Shown here piece by piece: positions 16,992 to 23,981 of a DNA stretch of 64,000 nt. The position numbers and the translations under genes were made by a program. Positions within the stretch are counted from its first letter, which is position 1. The number at the start of each line of letters is the position of its first letter. The stretch is from JAICNG01 sp035249985 (GTDB lineage: Bacteria > Gemmatimonadota > Gemmatimonadetes > Gemmatimonadales > Gemmatimonadaceae): assembly GCA_035249985.1 (NCBI GenBank), contig DATFFP010000028.1:87243-151242 (forward strand). The letters are read 5' to 3'. The notes beneath the pieces were generated by a model, which was not told the DNA's origin, searched no databases, and was given only the letters and a program-made list of their open reading frames with translations.

Positions 16992-17456
16992 ATGTATTCC
17001 TCGTCGCAGCCGGGCGCGACCCCCGACCCGCGCATCATCACTCCCGGCGATCTCAAGCGCGAGCGACTGAAGTTCACGGACTTCAAGTTTCGCCGGACGC
17101 CCGGCGGAAAGTGCAGCGCCGAGGTCGAGCTGGAGTGGATCGATGGAATCCGCGTCCGTGGGACGTCCGCTGGCCAGTCGAGCGCGACCGTTGACCTCCG
17201 CGTCGCCGCCGATGCCGCCCTCCGCGCGATCGAGACCTTCTCCGACAATTCGCTCGAATTCGAGCTCGTCGGTGTCAAATCTGTGCGGGCGTTCGACGCG
17301 ACCGTCGTCATCGTGTCGGTGAACGTTCGCAAGGGCGACGGGCCCAAGAAGCTTCTTGGAGCCTGCCTCGCCGAAGACGATCCCGTTCGCGGCGCGGCCG
17401 TGGCTGTACTGAACGCCACGAACCGAGTGCTCGGGAACTTCATCGCAACTCGCTGA
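16992..17456 (+). CDS. Conserved-looking protein with a LeuA-regulatory-like repeat pattern
   Basis: 154 aa. After a polar N-terminus, residues 30-150 show two alternating strand-helix units: AEVELEWIDGIRVRGTSAGQ with VDLRVAADAALRAIETF, and VRAFDATVVIVSVNVR with DDPVRGAAVAVLNATNRVLG. The alternation recalls the regulatory dimer domain of 2-isopropylmalate synthase, but the similarity is only by eye. It sits 71 nt before the MltD-like gene. No function assigned. Confidence 0.6.
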   Translation: MYSSSQPGATPDPRIITPGDLKRERLKFTDFKFRRTPGGKCSAEVELEWIDGIRVRGTSAGQSSATVDLRVAADAALRAIETFSDNSLEFELVGVKSVRAFDATVVIVSVNVRKGDGPKKLLGACLAEDDPVRGAAVAVLNATNRVLGNFIATR

Positions 17457-17527
17457 GCACCCGTGGTGCCTGGCTTCACCAGAGTGAACGCAATGCCGAT
17501 GACCCACTCCTCTCGCGGAGCGCACGC

Positions 17528-18997
17528 GTGACGGCTCGCCCAACGCGACGTGTTCTCGCCGTCGCGCTCGTGGCGCTCGCCGCCTGTCACCGCTCCACGC
17601 CCGCACGAACCGCCCCCTCTCCGACAACCGAAGCCAGCGCGACCGCGGCCGCACGCGAAGGCGGGCACGCGGGCGCTGCAGGCTCGCCTGACGAGAATTC
17701 CGGCGTATCGCCCACCGACGTCGCTGCCGAGGCGGTGCGGATATTCGGCGATTCGACGGCCGACTCCAGCGAGCCCGAGGGCGGCGGTGACGTCTCTCCC
17801 GAGCCGACGTGGGATATCGACGTTCGCTCCTACGAGACGCACAAGCGTGTCGAGTACTACCTGCAGCGATTCCAGGGGCCAGTGCGCGCCACCTTCTCGG
17901 AGTGGCTCAGCCGGGGAACCCGCTACGAGCCGATGATTCGCGCCAAGCTTCAGGCCGCGGGATTGCCGGGCGACCTCACCTATCTTGCGCTGATCGAGAG
18001 CGGCTACAACCCGCACGCGTACTCGCGTGCGGCTGCCGTCGGGATGTGGCAGATGATGACCGCCACCGCCAAGGGCGTCGGCCTCCGCGTGGACTGGTGG
18101 ATCGATGAGCGGCGTGATCCGGTGCGCTCGACCGATGCGGCCATTCGCTTCCTGAACTACCTGCACGAACAGTTCGGCTCATTGTATCTCGCCGCGGCGG
18201 CGTATAACGGGGGGCCAGGACGCGTTGCTCGTGGCCTGTCGCGGTATGCCGACCAGCTCGAGGGCTCGACCGGTGAGGACGTCTTCTTCGCGTTGGCGGA
18301 GCAAAACTATCTGCGCGCCGAGACGAGGGACTACGTGCCGAAGATGATCGCGGCGGCGCTGGTGGCGAAGGATCCACAGCGGTACGGCATCGCCATCGAG
18401 TCGAGACCAGTGCTCGAGTACGACACGGTCCGGGTCGGGCCGGAGACACCCATAGCCGCCATCGCGAACGCGGCGGGCGTGACCCTGGAAGATGTTCGGG
18501 AGCTGAATCCGCAGGTACTGCGCGGTGTGACTCCGTTGAAGGACTCGCTCACCATTCGCGTACCGGTCGGGAAGGCGGAGGGCTTCGACAGCGCGTACGC
18601 CGCGCTCCCGGAGGAGGATCGCAAGGCATTCACGCGGGTGACGACGAAAAAGGGCGCGACGATGGTGTCGACCGCCCGGCGCGGCGGGATCACGACGAAG
18701 CAGCTCAAGTGGTACAACCCGAAGCTCAAGGCCACGAAGAGCGGCGCGTTGCCCGTTGGCCGCGTGGTGCTGCTCCCGTCACGCGCTGTGGTTGCGGCCG
18801 CCTACGACATCCCCGATCCGGCGATCGAGCGCTACGGCTCCAGCCGCGGCCGCACACACATCGTGCGGAAGGGCGAGTCGCTGGGCCTCATCGCGAAGCG
18901 CTACAAGACGTCGGTCAAGACGCTGATGCGGCTCAATGGGCTGAGAAAGAGCGTGATTTATCCGGGGCAAGTCATCGTGGTGAGAGGGCGACGGTAG
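17528..18997 (+). CDS. MltD-like membrane-bound lytic transglycosylase lipoprotein with LysM
   Basis: 489 aa from a GTG at 17528. Lipoprotein signal with LVALAAC. After a disordered Ala/Pro/Ser stretch, the SLT domain (about 130-290) has catalytic Glu157 in ALIESGYNPHAYS, then AVGMWQMM and AAAYNGGPGRVARGL. The C-terminal LysM (HIVRKGESLGLIAKRYKTSVKTLMRLNGL...YPGQVIVV) binds glycan. The enzyme cleaves peptidoglycan to 1,6-anhydro-muropeptides from the outer membrane side. It faces a second transglycosylase gene across a palindrome with a nested terminator. Confidence 0.92.
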   Translation: MTARPTRRVLAVALVALAACHRSTPARTAPSPTTEASATAAAREGGHAGAAGSPDENSGVSPTDVAAEAVRIFGDSTADSSEPEGGGDVSPEPTWDIDVRSYETHKRVEYYLQRFQGPVRATFSEWLSRGTRYEPMIRAKLQAAGLPGDLTYLALIESGYNPHAYSRAAAVGMWQMMTATAKGVGLRVDWWIDERRDPVRSTDAAIRFLNYLHEQFGSLYLAAAAYNGGPGRVARGLSRYADQLEGSTGEDVFFALAEQNYLRAETRDYVPKMIAAALVAKDPQRYGIAIESRPVLEYDTVRVGPETPIAAIANAAGVTLEDVRELNPQVLRGVTPLKDSLTIRVPVGKAEGFDSAYAALPEEDRKAFTRVTTKKGATMVSTARRGGITTKQLKWYNPKLKATKSGALPVGRVVLLPSRAVVAAAYDIPDPAIERYGSSRGRTHIVRKGESLGLIAKRYKTSVKTLMRLNGLRKSVIYPGQVIVVRGRR

Positions 18998-19003
18998 GGG
19001 AAA

Positions 19004-19138
19004 AACTGCGTACTGCGTACTGCGTACTGCGTACTGCGTACTAAAACCCTCGGGAGGCTACCAATGGCGGCGGTAGCTTCCCGAGGGTTTTGTACGCAGT
19101 ACGCAGTACGCAGTTCGCAGTAACGCAGTTCGCAGCTC
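19004..19138. repeat. Palindrome with 7-nt tandem arms around a bidirectional terminator
   Basis: Left arm 19004-19042 is five copies of ACTGCGT. Right arm from about 19092 to 19138 is the degenerate complementary array ACGCAGT. Between them, 19043-19091 is a separate hairpin: AAAACCCTCGGGAGGCTACC and its complement, with A-run before and T-run after, so it works in both directions. The element fills the gap between two convergent stop codons (18997 and 19145). Confidence 0.92.
19043..19091. terminator. Bidirectional intrinsic terminator
   Basis: Stem AAAACCCTCGGGA-GCTACC / GGTAGC-TCCCGAGGGTTTT with a short loop ATGGCGG region. Poly-A on the left and poly-T on the right allow termination of the MltD-like gene on plus and of the moaC-side transglycosylase gene on minus. 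Confidence 0.88.
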
Positions 19139-19144
19139 GGAGCT

Positions 19145-19840
19145 TCAGTCCACTACGCCACTCCCTCTATATCCTCCCGCCACCATCCGATCGTACCCGT
19201 TCGCAGGATCGAGCCCGGCGGCGCGGGCGCGCTTCACGGCGGCGGGGCCGCGGTTGTAGACCAGCAGCGCGAGCTTGAGGTTGCCCTCGTTCTCGTTGAT
19301 CAGCGTGCGCAGATAACGGAACCCGATGCGAAGGTTGGTCTCGCGATCGTAAAGCTGATTCTTCGTGATGCCCTTCTGAAAGAAGGTCGCGGTCGCGGGC
19401 ATGAGCTGCGTGAGGCCGATCGCGCCCACGGGGCTCGTCGCCTTCTCATTGAACTGACTCTCGACCCGTACCAGTCGGAACGCGAGATCCGGCTCCAGTC
19501 CCTCGGCCAGCGCGATGTCGTAGATCGACGTGGCAATGTCCGCCGAGATGCGATAGCGCGACGAGTAGGTGAGGATCTGATTGGCGCGGTCGAGCTGCGC
19601 CTGTGCGAGCTGGAGCTCACCCCGTGCCGCGTCGAGCTCCTCACGGAGCCGGCGCGATTCGCCGGGAAGACCGAATGAGAATGTGCTCGCCGTGGCGGCG
19701 CGCTCCTGAAAGATCTGCGCCCCCAACAAGAGCACTATCGCGCCAACGGCGCCCGATGTGAGCAGCACGCGCCAGCGGCGTACCTTTGCCTGGCGGCGCT
19801 CGAGATCGCCTCGGTGTACGTAGCGAGTTTCCTTGCGCAT
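19145..19840 (-). CDS. Membrane-anchored SLT lytic transglycosylase
   Basis: 231 aa. Cytoplasmic basic N-terminus, single transmembrane helix at about 24-42, coiled coil 60-90 (SRRLREELDAARGELQLAQAQ), then the SLT fold with Glu127 in LVRVESQFNEKATSPVGAIGLTQLMPATA, followed by YDRETNLRIGFRYL and LLVYNRGPAAVKRA. The enzyme is likely anchored in the inner membrane and cuts peptidoglycan in the periplasm. It lies 90 nt after moaC and may share the holB-moaC transcript. Confidence 0.9.
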   Translation of the reverse strand: MRKETRYVHRGDLERRQAKVRRWRVLLTSGAVGAIVLLLGAQIFQERAATASTFSFGLPGESRRLREELDAARGELQLAQAQLDRANQILTYSSRYRISADIATSIYDIALAEGLEPDLAFRLVRVESQFNEKATSPVGAIGLTQLMPATATFFQKGITKNQLYDRETNLRIGFRYLRTLINENEGNLKLALLVYNRGPAAVKRARAAGLDPANGYDRMVAGGYRGSGVVD

Positions 19841-19930
19841 AGAGCCCCTTTCACAAGGGTTGGACGGAGAGGGTCAAGGCAGACCCCACCCGCGGCCGCT
19901 AACAAGGGCAACGGTCGTGCCTCGTTTTGC

Positions 19931-20407
19931 CTACGGCCGTTTCCACGTTCCCGATCGTCCACCGGTCTTCTCCGCCAGGCAGATATCGGAAATGACCATG
20001 CTCTTATCTAGTGATTTGCACATGTCGTAGACGGTGACGAGTGTCACACTCACCGCTACGATTGCCTCCATCTCCACGCCTGTCTTTCCGGCCGATCGAA
20101 CCGTCGATTCGACGCGAATCCCCGGAATGGTATCGTCAATAGCTGCAACGACTTGGACGTCAGCTAGCATCAGAGGGTGGCAAAGCGGAATCAGCTCGGC
20201 CGTCCGCTTGGCGGCCATCACGCCAGCAATCCGCGCGACGGCCAGAACATCGCCCTTTTCGACGCTGTTTTTTCGTACCGCCTCGAGCGCTTCCGTCGAC
20301 ATGGAAATAACCCCTGTCGCCCTGGCGAAGCGCTCAGTGCTCTCCTTCGCGGACACGTCGACCATTCGGGCCTGTCCGGATCGGTCGACGTGACTGAGGT
20401 CGCTCAT
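19931..20407 (-). CDS. moaC: Cyclic pyranopterin monophosphate synthase MoaC
   Basis: 158 aa. MoaC converts the MoaA product to cPMP in molybdenum cofactor synthesis. Hallmarks: MVDVSAKESTERFARA, IAGVMAAKRTAELIPLCHPL, GKTGVEMEAIVAVSVTLVTVYDMCKSLDK. The ATG overlaps the holB stop by ATGA. No other moa gene is in the window. Confidence 0.97.
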   Translation of the reverse strand: MSDLSHVDRSGQARMVDVSAKESTERFARATGVISMSTEALEAVRKNSVEKGDVLAVARIAGVMAAKRTAELIPLCHPLMLADVQVVAAIDDTIPGIRVESTVRSAGKTGVEMEAIVAVSVTLVTVYDMCKSLDKSMVISDICLAEKTGGRSGTWKRP

Positions 20408-21480
20408 GGACGCAGCTCGACGAATTCCCGCAGGAGGGCGGAGCCGATGAGCTGGGGATTCACGTTTCCGCTCGCGCGGAACTTGGCCTTCTCGACGGCG
20501 CGGACGGCCATGGCTGCGCGGCGGGCGCCGTCGTCGTCGCCCTCTGTGGCGCGCTCGCGGGCCCGATCGTGAAGCAGCGCAGTCAGCGCATCGAGCACGT
20601 CGCTGAAGAAACCGCGCGCCTTGGAGCTCCCGAAGGCCAGCCCCAGCCGGAATCGGTCGGCGTCACCCGCGCGCGAGGCGCCGAGCATTTCGTTCGCGAA
20701 CGCGTGTGCTTCGGCGATGGTCCCGGAGTTGAGGAGCGTACCGGGCGCCCCGTTCGCGAGCCGCACGCGCTCCTCGACGTTCTTCGGTAGCGCATACGCC
20801 TGCAGGACCTTGGTCGCCAGAGGATCCCCGAGAAAGGCGCGCACGTCCGATTCGCTCAGCGGATTCGCGCGCAGACCTATCACGCGCGACCGGATCGTCG
20901 GGAGGAGCGCCGCCGGCTCGCTTGTCGTCAACACCACCGTGGTATCGGGCAGCGGCTCCTCGAGGAGCTTGAGGAAGGCATTCGCGGCCTGCTCCGAGCC
21001 TTCCTGCGCGATCATACGGTCCGCGTCGCCGATGACGAAGACCTTTCTGCCGCCGATCGTGGGCGTCATCCCCGCTTGCTGCACGACGAGGTGGACGGTG
21101 CGGATGAAGATGCCCTCCAGCCCCGACGGTGGCGGATAGATGCCGTTGGAGTCGAGCCGTTCATGGATCGCGTCGATGAAGTCGTCCTTTACCTCGTCGA
21201 GCGATGGATCGGCATCCTTTGGGCGCGGTCGGGGAAAGTACCAGTGAAGGTCGGGGTGTCCCAGCTCCCGGGAATAGCGACAGGAGCGACACGCGCCGCA
21301 GGGGCCATCAGAGCCAGGGGATTCGCACAGCAGCAGCTGCCCGAGCCAGAGCGCCAGCCGCTGCTTGCCCACGCCGCGGGGGCCGTGGATCAACAAACTC
21401 GCCGGAAGCGTTCCGCGGTGGATCGCCGCACGAAGGCGGGCACGCAGAGACTCGTGACCGTAAAGATCGACGATGGGCAT
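20404..21480 (-). CDS. holB: DNA polymerase III delta' subunit (clamp loader)
   Basis: 358 aa AAA+ protein of the replication clamp loader. Walker-A-like GPRGVGKQRL at about 34-43 and the four-cysteine zinc module (CESPGSDGPCGACRSC) are visible. FLKLLEEPLPDTTVVLTTSEPAALLPTIRSR is the sensor-1/SRC region. A 30-residue insertion (KDADPSLDEVKDDFIDAIHERLDS) lies between the zinc module and the next helix. It is the first gene of holB-moaC and follows the flavin monooxygenase gene by three bases. Confidence 0.94.
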   Translation of the reverse strand: MPIVDLYGHESLRARLRAAIHRGTLPASLLIHGPRGVGKQRLALWLGQLLLCESPGSDGPCGACRSCRYSRELGHPDLHWYFPRPRPKDADPSLDEVKDDFIDAIHERLDSNGIYPPPSGLEGIFIRTVHLVVQQAGMTPTIGGRKVFVIGDADRMIAQEGSEQAANAFLKLLEEPLPDTTVVLTTSEPAALLPTIRSRVIGLRANPLSESDVRAFLGDPLATKVLQAYALPKNVEERVRLANGAPGTLLNSGTIAEAHAFANEMLGASRAGDADRFRLGLAFGSSKARGFFSDVLDALTALLHDRARERATEGDDDGARRAAMAVRAVEKAKFRASGNVNPQLIGSALLREFVELRP

Positions 21481-21483
21481 CGC

Positions 21484-22830
21484 TCAATGATGGTGAGTCG
21501 CGCGTATGGACGGGAGAGCGGCAGGGGCCACACCCGCCGTCTTCAGACTTTGCCCCTTCAACAACTCGCTTCTGATCTGTCGAATCAGACGAGAAAGGTA
21601 CGACTCGTAAGTCTCGAACTGCGCATAGTTCTCGTGTCTGATCGACCCGACGTACCGGACGCCGCCAGTGAGGTCCGGGCGAGGACTGGACGTCAGTCGC
21701 GCGACCCAGGTCCGCGTGGCGTCAGGGGCGGTGGCGTCCGACTGGGCGAGCATCGCGACGAGCTCCGCTTGCTTGCTCACGAGGGGGTAGGCGCCGCCGT
21801 CAGACTCGAAATGGCCGAGCACGTACAGGTTGGGCGCGTCGGGAAACAGCGCCCCGAACAGGTCTGGTCCGGTGCCGTTTCGCGAAGGCAATGCCGCGTC
21901 GAGAAAGGGAATCGTCGGCCGGTAACCCGTGGCCCAGATGATCAAGTCGAGCTCCTCGCTCGTGCCGTCACGAAAGTGCGCGCGCCGTCCGTCCAGCCTA
22001 ACGACGTCCGGCTTGGCGGTGGCGTCGCCGTGGGCGAGGTAGTGCAGGATCTGGGTATTCATGATCGGGTGTGACTCGAGCACCCGATGATCCGGGGCGG
22101 GGAGCCCGAACCGGCGGAGGTCGCCGACGAGGATCTTGAGCAGGCCGGTGAGCAATGGCTGCGCGATCTTCGGCGAAAGGTGCGGCCCGCTGCGGAAGAA
22201 CGCATCCGTCGGCTTTCCGAAGATGTGCTTCGGCAGAAAGTGATATCCGCGCCGCAGGGAGATCACGGTCCGCCGCGCGCGCGTCGCGGCATCACACGCG
22301 ATGTCGCACGCCGAGTTTCCGCCTCCGACGATGAGGACGCGCTTGCCGTCGAACTCGGCGGAGGACCGGTATCGTACCGAGTGGTACGCGTCGCCTGAGA
22401 AGTTGCCTGGATATTCCGGGATGATCGGATCCCAGTTGTGTCCGACCGCGGCGATCACGCCGCGGTATTGCCGTCGGTCGCCGGTGTCGAGCTCCACGTT
22501 CCAGGTTCCGTCGCTCGCCGGCTTCGCTTGCCTGACTGCAACACCGTATTCGGCACTCGACCGTATCGCGTACTCGTCGGCGAATGCGCGGATGTAGTCC
22601 AGAACCAGCGGGCGCGCGGGATAGTCCGGATAGCTCTCCGGCATTGGGAAACCGTCGAAGCCCGAGAGCGTTTTCGACGAGATGAAGTGCGCGCTCTCGT
22701 ACATCGGCGTCCCTGGGTTCTCGAGGTCCCAGATGCCGCCGACATCTCGGTGCCGCTCGACGATGTCGAATGGTACGCCCGCGGCACGAAGCGCGCGTGC
22801 GGCGGAAAGGCCGGACGGTCCGGCGCCCAC
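21484..22830 (-). CDS. FAD-dependent monooxygenase (FMO/CzcO-type) with unusual 5' end
   Basis: 448 aa from GTG 22830. Two Rossmann motifs, GAGPSGLSAARAL and VLIVGGGNSACDIACDAA, bind FAD and NADPH; WATGYRPTIPFLD is the ATG motif of FMO and Baeyer-Villiger enzymes. The normal beta-strand before the first GAGPSG is in frame upstream (RWLIV), so the protein should start earlier. But the frame is closed by a TGA inside the 9-nt repeat array at 22870-22872, leaving only CTG codons (22857-22855, 22836-22834). Either CTG 22857 is used, with GAGGA of the repeat as ribosome site, or the array replaced the original 5' end. Confidence 0.88.
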   Translation of the reverse strand: MGAGPSGLSAARALRAAGVPFDIVERHRDVGGIWDLENPGTPMYESAHFISSKTLSGFDGFPMPESYPDYPARPLVLDYIRAFADEYAIRSSAEYGVAVRQAKPASDGTWNVELDTGDRRQYRGVIAAVGHNWDPIIPEYPGNFSGDAYHSVRYRSSAEFDGKRVLIVGGGNSACDIACDAATRARRTVISLRRGYHFLPKHIFGKPTDAFFRSGPHLSPKIAQPLLTGLLKILVGDLRRFGLPAPDHRVLESHPIMNTQILHYLAHGDATAKPDVVRLDGRRAHFRDGTSEELDLIIWATGYRPTIPFLDAALPSRNGTGPDLFGALFPDAPNLYVLGHFESDGGAYPLVSKQAELVAMLAQSDATAPDATRTWVARLTSSPRPDLTGGVRYVGSIRHENYAQFETYESYLSRLIRQIRSELLKGQSLKTAGVAPAALPSIRATHHH

Positions 22831-22863
22831 GATCAGCCAGCGGGTGGGGGGGCTCAGAAAGAA

Positions 22864-22908
22864 GGGTCCTCAGGGTCCTCAGGGTCCTCAGGGTCCTCGG
22901 GGTCCTCA
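22864..22908. repeat. Array 1: five 9-nt units GGGTCCTCA
   Basis: Five consecutive units GGGTCCTC(A/G). On the minus strand they read TGAGGACCC. The array lies between the macrodomain stop (22919-22921) and the presumptive start of the flavin monooxygenase. Confidence 0.95.
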
Positions 22909-22918
22909 GAACCCGCCG

Positions 22919-23506
22919 CTAAAAGTGCTTCTGGCGCGCGAGCGTTTGACGATACAGCTCGGCACTGCTCTCATCGAACAGACAGGCGGTAATGGCATCG
23001 AACTCCTGATTGTGCGTCTCCATTGACGCGAGTGCAATCTCGGCGGCGCGCGCCTTGGGGAATCCGTAGACGCCGGTCGAGATTGCCGGGAACGCGATTG
23101 TGCGAATGGAGCCTTCCTCCCGCGCGAGCTTGAACGATGTGTCGTACGCGCTCGCCAGCAGCTCCGCCTCACGATTCTCGCCACCGCGCCAGATCGGACC
23201 GACGGCATGAATCACGAAGCGCGCCGGAAGTCGATAGCCTTTCGTGAGCACGGCGCTTCCCGTGGCGCATCCCGGGTAGCGACGTAACTCCGCCGCGAGC
23301 TCGGGGCCGGCGGCCGCGTGAATGGCGCCGTCCACGCCGCCGCCGCCGGCGAGCGCGCTATTCGCGGCGTTGACGATGGCGTCGACGGGCAGGGTGGTGA
23401 TGTCGGCGCGGAGGATGGTGATCAAAGGGTGCTCAGGGTCCTCAGGGTCCTCAGGGTCCTCGGGGTCCGCAAGGTCCGGCAGCGATCCGCCGCGTTTCGA
23501 TGACAC
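22919..23506 (-). CDS. Macrodomain protein (O-acetyl-ADP-ribose deacetylase type) with repeat-encoded N-terminus
   Basis: 195 aa from GTG 23506. The macrodomain covers about 30-195: ITILRADITTLPVDAIVNAANSALAGGGGVDGAIHAAAG, then FVIHAVGPIW and RTIAFPAISTGVYGFP. These bind ADP-ribose and the residues match the YmdB-type hydrolase group. Residues 13-26 (ADPEDPEDPEDPEH) are the translation of repeat array 2, which lies between the start codon and the domain. Family members usually begin right at the ITxxxxDIT strand, so the leader is foreign. The start overlaps the divergent four-helix gene by seven bases. Confidence 0.88.
   Translation of the reverse strand: MSSKRGGSLPDLADPEDPEDPEDPEHPLITILRADITTLPVDAIVNAANSALAGGGGVDGAIHAAAGPELAAELRRYPGCATGSAVLTKGYRLPARFVIHAVGPIWRGGENREAELLASAYDTSFKLAREEGSIRTIAFPAISTGVYGFPKARAAEIALASMETHNQEFDAITACLFDESSAELYRQTLARQKHF
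23427..23480. repeat. Array 2: six 9-nt units inside the macrodomain reading frame
   Basis: GGGTGCTCA, GGGTCCTCA, GGGTCCTCA, GGGTCCTCG, GGGTCCGCA, AGGTCCGGC. Same orientation as array 1 and inverted to array 3. On the minus strand it is translated as repeating Asp-Pro-Glu. Confidence 0.93.
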
Positions 23507-23934
23507 AAGGGCAGAGCCTAGATGTACTGTGCGCGGTGGATTCTAACTGCGAGGGCAAATCGACGCGTCCCGCTGCGCGAACCTATCGCGAGCTCGTCGC
23601 TTGGCAGGTCAGTATGGACCTCCTGGCGGAGCTGTATCGCTTGGCAACCCGATTGCCTGCGGTTGAGCGATATGGAATTGGAACGCAAGTACGCCGCGCC
23701 GCGCTCTCGATTCCGCTCAACATTGCCGAAGGGTTTGCTCGAAGAAATCGGCGGGACTTTGCACGTTTTCTCCTGATCGCCGAAGGCTCGCTGCGCGAGG
23801 TGCAAACGCTCCTCGAGGCGATGGTCTTGCTTCGGTACGTCGCGAGGAGTGACGCCGAAACGGCGACGAACACCGCCAACCGCGTAGGCTTCCTGTTGCA
23901 TCGCCTCAGACGCTCGCTCCGGGACGCACCCTGA
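23500..23934 (+). CDS. Four-helix-bundle protein, 23S rRNA intervening-sequence (S23) type
   Basis: 144 aa as drawn from ATG 23500; GTG 23536 is an alternative start, since the conserved part begins at YRELVAWQVSMDLLAELYRLATRLP. Then RYGIGTQVRRAALSIPLNIAEGFAR, FARFLLIAEGSLREVQTLLEAMVLLRY: the PF05635-type signature of S23/IVP proteins, relatives of Avd. In several bacteria such genes sit in the loop of intervening sequences inside 23S rRNA genes. Here the gene is not in rRNA but lies between inverted 9-nt arrays 2 and 3, and its stop codon is the first TGA of array 3. No reverse transcriptase is nearby. Confidence 0.85.
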   Translation: MTQGQSLDVLCAVDSNCEGKSTRPAARTYRELVAWQVSMDLLAELYRLATRLPAVERYGIGTQVRRAALSIPLNIAEGFARRNRRDFARFLLIAEGSLREVQTLLEAMVLLRYVARSDAETATNTANRVGFLLHRLRRSLRDAP

Positions 23935-23976
23935 GGACCCTGAGGACCCTGAGGACCCTGAGGACCCTGAGGACCC
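23932..23976. repeat. Array 3: five 9-nt units TGAGGACCC, inverted to arrays 1 and 2
   Basis: Perfect units at 23932-23976. The first TGA is the stop codon of the four-helix gene; the array ends five bases before the stop codon of the antiporter gene (23982-23984). It can pair with array 2 across the four-helix gene to form a stem of 45 bp or so. Confidence 0.95.
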
Positions 23977-23981
23977 TGGAT

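Noticed and set aside
23500..23934. Avd gene of a diversity-generating retroelement
   Set aside because: The fold family is the same, but there is no reverse transcriptase and no template or variable repeat in the window.
22864..23976. CRISPR-like tandem repeats
   Set aside because: Units are 9 nt with no spacers, arrays are inverted to each other, and there are no cas genes.
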